Notes: a model not told the origin generated them from the sequence alone. Positions 42,863 to 52,536 are shown, counted from the stretch's first letter. The stretch is 64,000 nt of DNA from an uncultured Prevotellaceae bacterium (GCA_900314215.1 OMUK01000002.1:25196-89195); one strand, 5' to 3'. Translations and numbers: made by a program.

Positions 42863-44188
42863 ATGAAAACTAAACCCAACCTATCCACACGCCAGCTTTT
42901 CGACATCAGCTTCGGCTTCTTTGGCGTGCAGATAGCCTACGCTCTGCAGAGCGCCAACGTGAGCCGCATTTTCGCCACACTGGGTGCCGACCCGCATTCA
43001 CTCAGCTATTTCTGGATACTTCCGCCACTCATGGGCATGATCGTGCAGCCCCTGGTGGGCTACTTCAGCGACAAGACGTGGTGCCGCTTTGGCCGTCGCA
43101 TCCCCTACCTGTTTATAGGCGCCCTGGTGGCCGTCATCGTCATGTGCCTGCTGCCCAATGCCGGTTCGTTTGGCATGACGGTGGCCACTGCCATGACCTT
43201 CGGGCTCGTAGCACTCATGTTTCTCGACACGAGCATCAACATGGCCATGCAGCCCTTCAAGATGATGGTGGGCGACCTGGTCAACGAGAAGCAGAAGGCC
43301 AAGGCCTACAGCATCCAGTCGTTTCTGTGCAACGCCGGCTCGATTGTGGGCTACATCTTCCCGTTGCTGTTCACCTGGATAGGCATCAAGAATAAAGCCC
43401 CCAAGGGCGTTGTACCCGACTCAGTGATATGGTCGTTCTACATCGGGGCCGCCATCCTCATCTTGTGCGTCATCTACACCGTGACCCATGTGCGCGAGAT
43501 GCCACCCGAGGAATATGCCCAATACCAGGACACAGTAGAGGACGCCGAGGGCAAGGTTCACGTGAGGGAGCCCAAAGGTGCCTGGAAAGTGTTTTTCGAG
43601 GTGGGGGTCGTGCAATTCTTCTGCTGGGCAGCCTTCCTCTACATGTGGACCTACACGGGCGGCACCATAGGCCACACCGTGTGGCACACCCTCGACACCT
43701 CGAGCCGCGCCTATCAGGACGCCGGCAACTGGGTGGGAGTGCTCTTTGCCGTGCAGGCCGTGGGCAGCGTGTGCTGGGCTCTCGTGCTTCCCAAGTTCAA
43801 GAGCACCAAGGCAGCCTATGCCTTGAGTCTGCTCATCGGAGCCATCGGCTTTGCCTTGGTGCCCTATTGCGCCAATGCCTATCTGCTCTTTGTGCCCTTC
43901 ATCCTCATCGGTTTTGCCTGGGCAGCCATGCTGGCCATGCCCTTCACCTTTGTGACCAACGCCTTTGAGGGCAGCAGCCGCATGGGCACCGTGCTGGGCC
44001 TCTTCAACTGCACGATATGCCTGCCACAAATCATTGCGGCTGCCACAGGCGGCCTGGTGATGGCACTCGTGTGCCACAAGGAGGCCGGCGTCTTTGTGCA
44101 AGACCACATGTTCCTGGCCGCCGGCGCATTCCTGGCCATCGCCACGCTGTGTGTCTTCTTCATCTCCACCAAGAAGCATCAAGCCTAA
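42863..44188 (+). CDS. MFS/GPH-type sugar transporter (SLC45-like)
   Basis: A 441-aa inner-membrane protein with about twelve hydrophobic helices. The MFS loop motif after helix 2 appears as GYFSDKTWCRFGRRIPY, and the amino end NLSTRQLFDISFGFFGVQIAYALQSANVSRIF is typical of the Bacteroidota SLC45-like family that imports maltose-like or other glucosides with protons. It is co-directional with galM and followed by a strong terminator. The specific sugar cannot be inferred; galM suggests galactose- or glucose-containing oligosaccharides. Confidence 0.9.
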   Translation: MKTKPNLSTRQLFDISFGFFGVQIAYALQSANVSRIFATLGADPHSLSYFWILPPLMGMIVQPLVGYFSDKTWCRFGRRIPYLFIGALVAVIVMCLLPNAGSFGMTVATAMTFGLVALMFLDTSINMAMQPFKMMVGDLVNEKQKAKAYSIQSFLCNAGSIVGYIFPLLFTWIGIKNKAPKGVVPDSVIWSFYIGAAILILCVIYTVTHVREMPPEEYAQYQDTVEDAEGKVHVREPKGAWKVFFEVGVVQFFCWAAFLYMWTYTGGTIGHTVWHTLDTSSRAYQDAGNWVGVLFAVQAVGSVCWALVLPKFKSTKAAYALSLLIGAIGFALVPYCANAYLLFVPFILIGFAWAAMLAMPFTFVTNAFEGSSRMGTVLGLFNCTICLPQIIAAATGGLVMALVCHKEAGVFVQDHMFLAAGAFLAIATLCVFFISTKKHQA

Positions 44189-44213
44189 CCTCCGCGCTCG
44201 CTCACTCATGAGC

Positions 44214-44269
44214 GTGACAAGCCAAAAGCGGCACAGCACCCCAGGAGAGTGCTGTGCCGCTATATTTTT
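44214..44269 (+). terminator. Terminator of the galM operon, copy 1 of a 56-bp repeat
   Basis: GCGGCACAGCAC/GTGCTGTGCCGC forms a perfect 12-bp stem, followed by TATATTTTTT. The 56 bp are repeated exactly at 44385-44440. Confidence 0.9.
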
Positions 44270-44384
44270 TATAACCTCGTCGCTTTGTAGCAGTGCACAA
44301 AAAGAGATACCGATTGACATATACGGCAAGTTACAGGGTTTAACCGTTGACTTGGGGCGGCGCAACGCCAAAGCCAGGACAGGG

Positions 44385-44440
44385 GTGACAAGCCAAAAGC
44401 GGCACAGCACCCCAGGAGAGTGCTGTGCCGCTATATTTTT
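44385..44440 (-). terminator. Terminator, exact copy 2, serving the argH operon
   Basis: Identical 56 bp, 171 bp after copy 1. On the minus strand the stem follows the lipoprotein gene (end 44457) by ~27 bp and is trailed by CTTTTGG, so it can act in both directions. The ~115 bp between the copies contain no gene. Confidence 0.75.
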
Positions 44441-44456
44441 ATGCTAAAAATCAGTT

Positions 44457-44957
44457 TCAGTAGGAGGTGATGATGTAGCCGCCACCGGTGGCGGCACGCA
44501 CCACATAGGTGGTGAGGCCCAGTCGGCGGGTGAGAGCGGGCCCCGAGACGGGGCCGCCTGCGCCGGTGAGCACGTTGTAGCGGGAGCCGCACTTGGGGCA
44601 CACGGCCTCGAAATTGTCGGGGTCGATGCTCAGGGTCACAGTGGCGTCGTGCTCCACGGGGCACGCGTCGTCGTAGGCCAGCGGGGTGTAGCTGGCAGTG
44701 CCGCTGTCGAGGCCCATGATGAGCAGCACGCCGCCAAAGCCGGTGTAGGTGTTCACGTTGTAGGGGAAATTGCTGGGCAGCCCCTTGGGGCGGTTGAAGA
44801 TGTTGTAGTCGCCCACGCCGCTCACGCCATAGGTGTTCCACAGCGCATAGGTGCCCAGATTGAGGCGCACGGCGAAGCCCGACAACTCATTGTTGTCGAT
44901 CTTGTTGCAGGCCGAGAGCATGAGCGCGGCCATGAGGATAAGGAGCAGCTTTCTCAT
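44457..44957 (-). CDS. Rieske-like lipoprotein with altered cluster ligands
   Basis: A 166-aa lipoprotein (lipobox LMLSAC, Cys17). The carboxy half resembles a Rieske [2Fe-2S] domain: CPVEH (Cys99, His103), then VCPKCGSRYNVL (Cys120, Cys123), then GGPVSGPA and LTTYVV. Canonical Rieske motifs are CxH and CxxH; here the second His is Cys, giving a possible 3-Cys/1-His site. It could hold an iron-sulfur cluster or zinc. It overlaps the argH stop by 4 bp (ATGA), so the two are translationally coupled, an odd partner for arginine synthesis. Confidence 0.7.
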   Translation of the reverse strand: MRKLLLILMAALMLSACNKIDNNELSGFAVRLNLGTYALWNTYGVSGVGDYNIFNRPKGLPSNFPYNVNTYTGFGGVLLIMGLDSGTASYTPLAYDDACPVEHDATVTLSIDPDNFEAVCPKCGSRYNVLTGAGGPVSGPALTRRLGLTTYVVRAATGGGYIITSY

Positions 44958-46294
44958 TTCCCAAGCAATTTGTCAAAAGCCTTGTGATAGCTATCGAAGT
45001 CAAAGGACTCGAGCGTAGAGCGGTAGAGGCTGGCGATGCGGTCGTTGCACAGGTTGCCGATGCTGCCCTCGTGGGTGTGGTGCACCTCTTTCACGGGGGT
45101 GAAGCGGCCAGCCTCGATGTCGAGGCCCACCTTCTTGTAGGCGTCGCGGAAGGGCATGCCCTGGGCAGCCAGGCGGTTCACCTCCTCGACGCTGAACATG
45201 AGGTCGTAGCGCGGGTCGTCGAGCAGGTGCTCGTTGACCTTGATTTGGCTCACCATGGCGTTGACCATCGAGAGGATGGCCTTGATTTCGTCAAACTCGG
45301 GCAGGAACTCCTCCTTGATGAGCTGCAGGTCGCGGAAGTAGCCCACTGGCAGATTGCTGGTAATCATCGTGATCTGGTAGGGAAGCGCCTGCAGACGGTT
45401 GCATCGGGCACGCGTGAGCTCAAACACGTCGGGGTTCTTCTTGTGGGGCATGATGCTGCTGCCGGTGGTGTACTCGTCGGGCAGCTTGATGAATGCGAAA
45501 TTCTGGCAATTAAACAGGCAGGCGTCCATGGCCAACTTAGAGATGGTGGCAGCCACATTGGCAATGGCGGCGCTCACGATGCGCTCGGTCTTGCCACGCC
45601 CCATCTGGGCATACACCACGTTGTAGTCGACCGAGGCGAAGCCCAGCAGGCGCGTGGTCATCTCGCGGTCGAGCGGGAACGACGAGCCGTAGCCAGCCGC
45701 CGAGCCCAGCGGGTTGCGGTTGGTCACGTCGTAGGCAGCCTTGAGCACCACCAGGTCGTCGGCCAGCGACTCGGCATAGGCGCCAAACCACAGGCCAAAC
45801 GACGAGGGCATGGCCACCTGCAGGTGGGTGTAGCCGGGCATGAGCACATGCTTGTAGCGCTCGCTTTGCGCTTGCAGGGTCTTGAACAGCGTGGTCATGT
45901 GCATCACCACGTCCTCGAGCTCGCTGCGCGTGAACAGGCGCAGGTCGACCAGCACCTGGTCGTTGCGCGAGCGCCCCGAGTGTATCTTCTTGCCCACGTC
46001 GCCCAGCCGCTGGGTGAGCAGGAGCTCCACCTCGCTGTGCACGTCCTCGATGCCATCTTCGATTTCAAACTTACCCGCCTCAATCTCGGCATAGATCTCG
46101 CGCAAGGCAGCGGTGAGCGTGGCGAGTTCGCTGGCGGTGAGCAGCCCTATGCTCTCGAGCATGGCGATGTGGGCCAGGGAGCCCAGCACATCGTAGCGTG
46201 CCAAGTACATGTCCATCTCACGGTCGCGCCCCACGGTGTATTTCTCCACGTCGTGGTCGAGCTTTACAGTCTTTTCCCAAAGTTTTGATGCCAT
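44954..46294 (-). CDS. argH: Argininosuccinate lyase
   Basis: A 446-aa enzyme that splits argininosuccinate to arginine and fumarate. The fumarase/aspartase-superfamily signature GSSIMPHKKNP is present, as are DVHSEVELLLTQRLG, SGRSRNDQVLVDLRLF and PGYTHLQVAMPSSFG. Length is close to family norm. Other arg genes are not in the window. It is followed, with a 4-bp overlap, by the Rieske-like lipoprotein. Confidence 0.97.
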   Translation of the reverse strand: MASKLWEKTVKLDHDVEKYTVGRDREMDMYLARYDVLGSLAHIAMLESIGLLTASELATLTAALREIYAEIEAGKFEIEDGIEDVHSEVELLLTQRLGDVGKKIHSGRSRNDQVLVDLRLFTRSELEDVVMHMTTLFKTLQAQSERYKHVLMPGYTHLQVAMPSSFGLWFGAYAESLADDLVVLKAAYDVTNRNPLGSAAGYGSSFPLDREMTTRLLGFASVDYNVVYAQMGRGKTERIVSAAIANVAATISKLAMDACLFNCQNFAFIKLPDEYTTGSSIMPHKKNPDVFELTRARCNRLQALPYQITMITSNLPVGYFRDLQLIKEEFLPEFDEIKAILSMVNAMVSQIKVNEHLLDDPRYDLMFSVEEVNRLAAQGMPFRDAYKKVGLDIEAGRFTPVKEVHHTHEGSIGNLCNDRIASLYRSTLESFDFDSYHKAFDKLLGK

Positions 46295-46357
46295 AATCGT
46301 TCAATTTTTTTCCTGATTGGGCCACTTGCTTTCCCGCATGGCCCATCATCTAAACGA

Positions 46358-46365
46358 CAAAATTA
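46358..46365 (-). promoter_or_regulatory. Promoter -7 element of argH
   Basis: TAATTTTG on the minus strand, ~65 bp before the start codon; no good -33 element at the usual distance. Confidence 0.5.
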
Positions 46366-46397
46366 CAATAATATTTTCAACTTTGAAAAAAGGGTTT

Positions 46398-46405
46398 TAC
46401 CTTTG
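46398..46405 (+). promoter_or_regulatory. Promoter -7 element of the GT2-MATE operon
   Basis: TACCTTTG ends six bases before the ATG at 46412, so transcription would start at or beside the start codon (leaderless mRNA). A weak TTTC lies 20 bp upstream (46374-46377). Confidence 0.55.
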
Positions 46406-46411
46406 CGAGAT

Positions 46412-47167
46412 ATGGAACACCAACCCACATTCAGCATCGTCACCGTCACCTGGAACGCCGCCAGCGTGATTGGCCCCACGCTCGAGAGCGTGAGGCAGCA
46501 AGCGTGCCACGACTATGAGTACCTGGTCATCGACGGCGCCTCGACCGACCGCACCGTGGAGCTCGTGCGCAACGCCGGCATCGAGGGCACGCGCATCGTG
46601 AGCGAGAAAGACCGCGGCATCTACGACGCCATGAACAAGGCCATCGGCCTGGCCCGCGGCCGCTACCTGATATGGATGAATGCCGGCGACGCCTTTGCCG
46701 CCGGCGACGCGCTGCAACGCATGGCGACAGCGGCGGCAGGCGAGCCCGATGTGATATACGGGCAAACGCAGCTCGTCGACGCCAGCCGCCAGGTGGTGGG
46801 CATGCGCCACCTCACCGCCCCCGCCACGCTCAAGTGGCAGGATTTCAAGCGCGGCATGCTGGTGTGCCACCAGGCCTTTGTGGCCCGGCGCGACATCGTG
46901 CCCCCCTACGACCTGCAATACCGCTACAGTGCCGACTACGACTGGTGCATCAAGGTGCTCAAGCGCTCGCAGCGCAACGCCTACCTGGGCGACGCGCCCG
47001 TGATAAGCTTTCTCACAAGCGAGGGCACCACCTCCATCCACCACAAGGCCTCGCTCAAGGAGCGCTTCCACATCATGTGCCACTACTACGGCACCGTGCC
47101 CACCATCGTGCGCCACCTTTCCTTCTTGCCCCGCTACCTGAAACGCAAATTCTCGCACCCGGCATGA
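46412..47167 (+). CDS. Family 2 glycosyltransferase
   Basis: A 251-aa GT-A enzyme of the WcaA-like group. Start is taken at the ATG 46412, MEHQPTFSIVTVTWNAASVI. It has the nucleotide-sugar motif IDGASTDRTVE, then SEKDRGIYDAMNKAI and WMNAGD (the DxD-equivalent region), and a carboxy SADYDWCIKVLKRS block. It transfers a sugar to a cell-surface polysaccharide or lipid carrier in the cytoplasm; the acceptor is unknown. It overlaps the MATE gene by 4 bp (ATGA), so they are coupled. No other polysaccharide genes are adjacent. Confidence 0.9.
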   Translation: MEHQPTFSIVTVTWNAASVIGPTLESVRQQACHDYEYLVIDGASTDRTVELVRNAGIEGTRIVSEKDRGIYDAMNKAIGLARGRYLIWMNAGDAFAAGDALQRMATAAAGEPDVIYGQTQLVDASRQVVGMRHLTAPATLKWQDFKRGMLVCHQAFVARRDIVPPYDLQYRYSADYDWCIKVLKRSQRNAYLGDAPVISFLTSEGTTSIHHKASLKERFHIMCHYYGTVPTIVRHLSFLPRYLKRKFSHPA

Positions 47168-48480
47168 AGGGGATAAACCACGAGATATGGCGCATCGCCC
47201 TGCCGGCCATCGTGACCAACGTCACCATACCGCTGCTGGGCCTGCTCGACACTGCCATTGCCGGCCACCTCGACGCCTCGCGCGGCGCCCTCTACATCGG
47301 GGCCGTGTCGGTGGGTGCCATGATGTTTAATCTGCTCTACTGGAATTTTGGCTTCTTGCGCATGGGCACCTCGGGCATGACGGCTCAGGCCTATGGCCGG
47401 CGCGACCCCGCCATGCAGGCAGCCATCTTGCAGCGTGCCACCCTGCTGGGCCTGGCCATAGGGGTGCTCATCATCGTGCTGCAATGGCCGCTGCAGCGGG
47501 TGGTGCTGTGGCTCATCGGGCCGAGCGACGACGTGCGGGCGCTGGCGCTCACCTATTTCTACATAGGCGTGTGGGGCGCGCCGCCCACCCTCATGATGAT
47601 GAGCATCAAGGGGTGGCTGCTGGGCATGCAGGACTCGCGCAGCCCCATGGTGATATCGATAGGTGTGAATGTGCTCAACATCGTGGTGAGCCTGATAGCC
47701 GTGTATGGCCTCGGGCTGGGCTTTGCGGGCATCATCGTGGGCACCGTGGCGGCGCAGTGGGCAGGCCTGCTCTACTGCTGGTGGCTGCTGCGGCACAAGC
47801 ACCGCGGCCTGCTGGCGCTCATGAGCTGGCGCACGGCCTTGAAGGCCGACGGCCTGTGGCGCTTCTTCAAGGTGAACGGCGACATCTTTGTGCGCTCGAC
47901 GCTCATGATGGTGCTCAACCTGTTTTTCATGGCCGTGGGAGCGCGCAGCGGCGAGATGGTGCTGGCAGTGAACGCGCTCATCATGCAGCTTTTCACCCTT
48001 TTCTCCTATTTCATGGACGGCATAGCCATGGCCGGCGAGGCCCTCGTGGGCAAGTACTGGGGCCGGCGCGACGGCCAGCGGCTGCACAGCTGCGTGCGGC
48101 GCCTCTTCGCGTGGGCGGCAGTGCTCACCGTGCTGTGTGCCACGCTCTATGCCGCGGTGCCGGGCAGCATCTTCGGTCTGCTCACCAGCGACAGCCGCGT
48201 GGTGGCCGCCAGCCTCGGCTACCGCTGGTGGTGCGCTGCCATCCCCGTTGCCGGCATGGCCGCCTTTGTGTGGGACGGCGTGTTTATAGGCCTCACCCGC
48301 ACGCGGGCCATGACCCTGGCTGTGCTGGTGGCCGTGGCCGCCTTCTTCACCCTCTATGCCCTGCTGCCCCGGTCGATGGGCAACCAGGCCCTGTGGCTCG
48401 CCTTTGTGGCCTACCTCGCCCTGCGCGGCCTGGTGCAGACGGTCCAGTACATCCTCCACCCCGCCCGCAGCCCGAGATAA
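47164..48480 (+). CDS. MATE-family efflux transporter (DinF-like)
   Basis: A 438-aa inner-membrane protein with about twelve hydrophobic helices in two halves. Start is the ATG overlapping the glycosyltransferase stop (MKGINHEIWRIALPAIVTNV). The family features are LLGLLDTAIAGHL in helix 1-2, FGFLRMGTSGMTAQAYGRRD and, in the second half, MDGIAMAGEALVGKYWGRRD. DinF-type MATE proteins export drugs or organic cations with Na+ or H+; the link to the glycosyltransferase is unexplained. Substrate unknown. Confidence 0.93.
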   Translation: MKGINHEIWRIALPAIVTNVTIPLLGLLDTAIAGHLDASRGALYIGAVSVGAMMFNLLYWNFGFLRMGTSGMTAQAYGRRDPAMQAAILQRATLLGLAIGVLIIVLQWPLQRVVLWLIGPSDDVRALALTYFYIGVWGAPPTLMMMSIKGWLLGMQDSRSPMVISIGVNVLNIVVSLIAVYGLGLGFAGIIVGTVAAQWAGLLYCWWLLRHKHRGLLALMSWRTALKADGLWRFFKVNGDIFVRSTLMMVLNLFFMAVGARSGEMVLAVNALIMQLFTLFSYFMDGIAMAGEALVGKYWGRRDGQRLHSCVRRLFAWAAVLTVLCATLYAAVPGSIFGLLTSDSRVVAASLGYRWWCAAIPVAGMAAFVWDGVFIGLTRTRAMTLAVLVAVAAFFTLYALLPRSMGNQALWLAFVAYLALRGLVQTVQYILHPARSPR

Positions 48481-48552
48481 ACGCACACAGGCAATGGCAT
48501 CGTGAAAAATCAGAAAAAAGGAGCGAAGAATAAAGAAATTTTTCACCATTAA

Positions 48553-48584
48553 GTTGCAAGTGCGATTTATTCAAAGTAACTTTG
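48553..48584 (+). promoter_or_regulatory. Promoter of the sdhCAB operon
   Basis: GTTG (48553-48556), 20 bp, TAACTTTG (48577-48584); a leader of about 110 nt precedes sdhC. Confidence 0.75.
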
Positions 48585-48699
48585 CACATTAAAGTGTGGC
48601 CGCGACACCTGGGTGGGTGGGCAAGGCCCTGAACGACTGAAAACATAGGAAACATAAAACAACAATTCATTCAAATTAATAACTTAATTCAGAACTACT

Positions 48700-49380
48700 A
48701 TGTGGTTAACTAAATCTAGCATAGGACGGAAAGTGGTGATGAGTGTCACCGGTCTTTTCTTGATCCTATTTGTAACCTTCCACGCGCTGATGAATGTGGT
48801 TGCCGTCTTCTCGCCAAGCGGTTACGACGCAATTTGCGATTTTCTCGGCGCCAACTGGTATGCTGTGCTGGGCAGTGCTGTGATTGCGCTGTTCATCTGC
48901 ATCCACTTCATTTATGCTGCATGGTTGACCCTCCAGAACCGCAAGGCACGCGGCACCGACCGCTATGCCGTGAGCAAGAGCTGGAAGGAAGTCGACTGGC
49001 AGAGCAAGAACATGTTTGCAATCGGCCTGGTTGTGATCTGCTTCCTGATTCTTCACCTGGTGCAATTCTGGGCAAAGATGCAACTTCCCGAGCTCGTGGC
49101 TGGCATGGGCGGCGAGAGCTGCATCGAGGCTTACACCTCGGGCCACTATGCACTCTACTCAGTGTTCTCTCACGTGTGGGTACTGCCCGTCTACCTCATT
49201 GGCTTCGCAGCCCTGTGGTTCCACCTCACCCACGGCTTCTGGAGCGCATTCCAGACGCTGGGCGTGGCTGGCGACAAGTGGATACCCCGCTGGAAGACCA
49301 TCGGCATGTGGTGGGCTTCGATCCTGTTTATCCTCTTTGCTGTGACGGCCTGCTACCTCACTTGGTGCTGCGCCTTTTAA
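48700..49380 (+). CDS. sdhC: Fumarate reductase/succinate dehydrogenase cytochrome b subunit
   Basis: A 226-aa membrane anchor of the Wolinella/Bacteroides (type B) complex. It has five hydrophobic helices and conserved His residues suited to haem b ligation (VTFHALMNVV, ICIHFIYAAW, LILHLVQFW, VFSHVWVLP, WFHLTHGFW). The amino end WLTKSSIGRKVVMSVTGLFL is typical. It passes electrons between menaquinone and the iron-sulfur subunit. Anaerobic Bacteroidota use the complex mainly as fumarate reductase on the route to succinate and propionate. First gene of a three-gene operon. Confidence 0.95.
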   Translation: MWLTKSSIGRKVVMSVTGLFLILFVTFHALMNVVAVFSPSGYDAICDFLGANWYAVLGSAVIALFICIHFIYAAWLTLQNRKARGTDRYAVSKSWKEVDWQSKNMFAIGLVVICFLILHLVQFWAKMQLPELVAGMGGESCIEAYTSGHYALYSVFSHVWVLPVYLIGFAALWFHLTHGFWSAFQTLGVAGDKWIPRWKTIGMWWASILFILFAVTACYLTWCCAF

Positions 49381-49424
49381 ACCATTAGCTGAGTATTAAC
49401 TTTTAAAATTTCAATTTAAGAAAA

Positions 49425-51434
49425 ATGGAAGAAAAAGAAAAAACAACTGCTGCTCAGCCCGTAATCGACTCTAAGATTCCTGAAGGTCCCGTTGCTGAGA
49501 AGTGGACCAACTATAAAGCACATCAGCGCCTGGTGAACCCCGCCAACAAGCGCAAGCTCGACATCATCGTGGTGGGTACCGGCCTGGCAGGCGCTTCGGC
49601 TGCCGCCACCCTGGGCGAGATGGGCTTCAACGTGCTTGACTTCTGCATTCAAGACTCTCCCCGCCGTGCACACTCTATCGCCGCACAAGGTGGTATCAAC
49701 GCCGCCAAGAATTACCAGAACGACGGCGACTCGGTGTATCGCCTCTTCTACGACACAGTGAAGGGCGGTGACTACCGCAGCCGCGAGGCCAACGTGTATC
49801 GCCTGGCCGAGGTGAGCAACAATATCATCGACCAGTGCGTGGCACAGGGCGTGCCATTTGCACGCGAGTATGGCGGCCTGCTGGCCAACCGCTCATTTGG
49901 CGGCGCTCAGGTGAGCCGCACATTCTATGCCAAGGGCCAGACGGGCCAACAGCTGCTGCTGGGCGCCTACAGCTCGCTCAACCGCCAGATACACATGGGC
50001 AAGGTGAAGATGTACACCCGCTACGAGATGCACGAGATTGTGATGATCAACGGCCGTGCCCGCGGCATCATCGCCAAGAACCTCGTCACCGGCGAGTTTG
50101 AGCGCTTTGCAGCCCACGCTGTGGTGCTCGCCACCGGCGGCTACGGCAACACCTACTTCCTCTCGACCAACGCCATGGCCTGCAACTGCTCGGCCGCAAT
50201 GGCAGCTTATCGCCACGGAGCCTACTTTGCCAACCCCGCCTATGTGCAAATCCACCCCACCTGCATTCCTCGCCACGGCGACAAGCAGTCGAAGCTCACG
50301 CTCATGTCGGAGTCGCTGCGTAACGACGGCCGCATCTGGGTGCCCAAGAAGCTTGAGGACGCCAAGGCTCTGCAAGCCGGCACCAAGAAGGGCAGCGACA
50401 TCCCCGAGGAGGAGCGTGACTACTACCTGGAGCGCCGCTACCCGGCATTTGGCAACCTGGTGCCCCGCGACGTGGCCAGCCGTGCCGCCAAGGAGCGCTG
50501 CGACAAGGGCTATGGCGTGAACAACACCGGCCAAGCCGTGTTCCTCGACTTCAGCGAGGCCATCAACCGCCTGGGCATCGACGTGGTGCGCCAGCGCTAC
50601 GGCAACCTCTTCGACATGTATGAGGAAATCACCGACGTGAATCCTGGCCAGCTGGCCAACGAGATCGACGGCGTGAAATACTACAACCCCATGATGATTT
50701 ATCCTGCCATCCACTACACCATGGGCGGCCTGTGGGTTGACTACGAACTGATGACCTCGGTACCCGGCCTCTACGCCATAGGCGAGTGCAACTTCAGCGA
50801 CCACGGTGCCAACCGCCTGGGCGCCAGCGCACTGATGCAGGGTCTGGCCGACGGCTACTTTGTGATTCCCTACACCATTCAGAATTACCTCAACAACCAG
50901 GACATCTGGCCACGTGTGTCGACCGACGCTCCCGAGTTTGACGAGGCCGAGAAGAAGGCCAAGGCCGACCAAGACCACATCTTCAACATCCACGGCAAGC
51001 GCTCGGTCGACTCGATACACCGCGAGCTGGGCAACATCATGTGGGAGTATGTGGGCATGGGCCGCACCAAGGAAGGCCTCGAGACCGCTCTCAAGAAGCT
51101 CAAAGAGATACGCAACGAGTTTAACACCAACGTCTTTGTCCCCGGCAAGGAAGAGGGCATGAACAACGAGCTCGACAAGGCTTGGCGCCTGCGCGACTTC
51201 ATCATCATGGGCGAGCTCATCGCCTACGATGCACTGAGCCGCAATGAGAGCTGCGGCGGCCACTTCCGCGAGGAGTATCAAACCGAGGAAGGCGAGGCCA
51301 AGCGCGACGACAAGAACTACTTCTATGTGTCGTGCTGGAAATATGAGGGCAGCGACGACAAGGCTCCTACCCTTATCAAGGAACCTCTCAAGTATGAGGC
51401 AATTAAGGTACAAACACGTAACTATAAGAAATAA
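49425..51434 (+). CDS. sdhA: Fumarate reductase/succinate dehydrogenase flavoprotein subunit
   Basis: A 669-aa catalytic subunit with covalent FAD. The dinucleotide motif is [10 protein letters not shown] (residues 51-60), the FAD-linked His is in [14 protein letters not shown] (His83), and [20 protein letters not shown] and [20 protein letters not shown] follow. The length and [11 protein letters not shown] block match the type B family. Converts fumarate to succinate or the reverse at the inner face of the membrane. It lies 44 bp after the cytochrome gene and 5 bp before sdhB. Confidence 0.97.
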   Translation: MEEKEKTTAAQPVIDSKIPEGPVAEKWTNYKAHQRLVNPANKRKLDIIVVGTGLAGASAAATLGEMGFNVLDFCIQDSPRRAHSIAAQGGINAAKNYQNDGDSVYRLFYDTVKGGDYRSREANVYRLAEVSNNIIDQCVAQGVPFAREYGGLLANRSFGGAQVSRTFYAKGQTGQQLLLGAYSSLNRQIHMGKVKMYTRYEMHEIVMINGRARGIIAKNLVTGEFERFAAHAVVLATGGYGNTYFLSTNAMACNCSAAMAAYRHGAYFANPAYVQIHPTCIPRHGDKQSKLTLMSESLRNDGRIWVPKKLEDAKALQAGTKKGSDIPEEERDYYLERRYPAFGNLVPRDVASRAAKERCDKGYGVNNTGQAVFLDFSEAINRLGIDVVRQRYGNLFDMYEEITDVNPGQLANEIDGVKYYNPMMIYPAIHYTMGGLWVDYELMTSVPGLYAIGECNFSDHGANRLGASALMQGLADGYFVIPYTIQNYLNNQDIWPRVSTDAPEFDEAEKKAKADQDHIFNIHGKRSVDSIHRELGNIMWEYVGMGRTKEGLETALKKLKEIRNEFNTNVFVPGKEEGMNNELDKAWRLRDFIIMGELIAYDALSRNESCGGHFREEYQTEEGEAKRDDKNYFYVSCWKYEGSDDKAPTLIKEPLKYEAIKVQTRNYKK

Positions 51435-51439
51435 TCACA

Positions 51440-52195
51440 ATGGAATCAAATATAAGTTTTAAACTTAAAGTGTGGCGTCAGGCTGGTCCCAAGGAGCAAG
51501 GTCACTTTGAGACCTATGAAATGCAGGACATCCCAACCGACACCTCATTTCTTGAGATGCTCGATATCCTGAATGAGCAGCTTATCGAGAAGGGCGAAGA
51601 GCCCATCATGTTCGACCACGATTGCCGCGAGGGCATATGCGGCATGTGCTCGCTCTACATCAACGGCCACCCTCACGGTCCCGCACAGGGCGCAACCACT
51701 TGCCAGCTCTATATGCGCCGCTTCCACGACGGCGAGACCATCACCGTTGAGCCCTGGCGCTCGGCAGCATTCCCCGTAATCAAGGACTTGATGGTCGACC
51801 GCAACGCCTTCGACAAGATTCAGCAGGCCGGCGGCTACGTGAGCTTTGCCTGCGGCGGCGCCCCCGACGCCAACGCCATCCCCATCAGCAAGGAAGCTGC
51901 CGACGAGGCTATGAACAGCGCCACCTGCATCGGGTGCGGCGCCTGCGTTGCAGCCTGCAAGAACGGCTCGGCCATGCTCTTTGTTGGAGCCAAGGTGAGC
52001 CAGTTTGCCCTGCTCCCGCAAGGCAAGGTCGAAGCCAAGCGCCGCGTCAAGGCTATGGTGGCCAAGATGGACGAGCTGGGCTTCGGCAACTGCACCAACA
52101 CTGGCGCATGCGCTTCGGAGTGCCCCAAGAACATCAAGCTGAGCAACATCTCGCGCCTCAACCGCGAGTTCATCTGCGCCAAGCTGAGCGACTAA
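51440..52195 (+). CDS. sdhB: Fumarate reductase/succinate dehydrogenase iron-sulfur subunit
   Basis: A 251-aa subunit with all three clusters: [2Fe-2S] at CREGICGMC (Cys62, 67, 70) with Cys88; [4Fe-4S] at [11 protein letters not shown] (Cys163, 166, 169, 173); and the [3Fe-4S] group [15 protein letters not shown] (Cys218, 224, 228). It carries electrons between the haem subunit and FAD. It completes the C-A-B order usual in Bacteroides. A terminator follows at 52253. Confidence 0.97.
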   Translation: MESNISFKLKVWRQAGPKEQGHFETYEMQDIPTDTSFLEMLDILNEQLIEKGEEPIMFDHDCREGICGMCSLYINGHPHGPAQGATTCQLYMRRFHDGETITVEPWRSAAFPVIKDLMVDRNAFDKIQQAGGYVSFACGGAPDANAIPISKEAADEAMNSATCIGCGACVAACKNGSAMLFVGAKVSQFALLPQGKVEAKRRVKAMVAKMDELGFGNCTNTGACASECPKNIKLSNISRLNREFICAKLSD

Positions 52196-52252
52196 TCTAG
52201 CCCATTGCGTGCACATGCGGCCTCAAGGTCGCAACGGCATAACATCATCATT

Positions 52253-52290
52253 ACAGCCCAAAGCCCCAAGTCGAGGTTTTGGGCTGTTTC
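52253..52290 (+). terminator. Terminator of sdhCAB
   Basis: A 10-bp perfect stem ACAGCCCAAA/TTTGGGCTGT (52253-52262, 52278-52287) with a short T-run. Confidence 0.8.
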
Positions 52291-52347
52291 GTTTCACGCC
52301 CACCACCCTGTCGCAACAAGACAAGGGGGCAACGGGGCATTTATTTT

Positions 52348-52536
52348 AAAGAGTTTGACAGTTTTGGGCATATCGTGCAGATATACAGCGTGTTGCGGCA
52401 ATAATAATGTTGCTATACGGGAGCCTGGGCAGATGGATGACAAAGAGTTTGACAGTTTTTGGTGTATCGTGCAGATATACAGCATGTTGCGGCAATAAAA
52501 ATGTTGCTATACGGGAGCCTGGGCTGGGCGATGGAT
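52348..52536 (+). repeat. Tandem duplication of ~94 bp
   Basis: Two copies beginning AAAGAGTTTGACAG at 52348 and 52442, about 90% identical through GGGAGCCTGGGC. Non-coding, in the 359-bp gap 52196-52554 after sdhB; nothing else is seen there beyond the terminator. Confidence 0.8.

Noticed and set aside
52348-52536. Tandem units as a CRISPR or integrase attachment array
   Set aside because: Only two long, directly adjoining, near-identical units; no spacer pattern or integrase.
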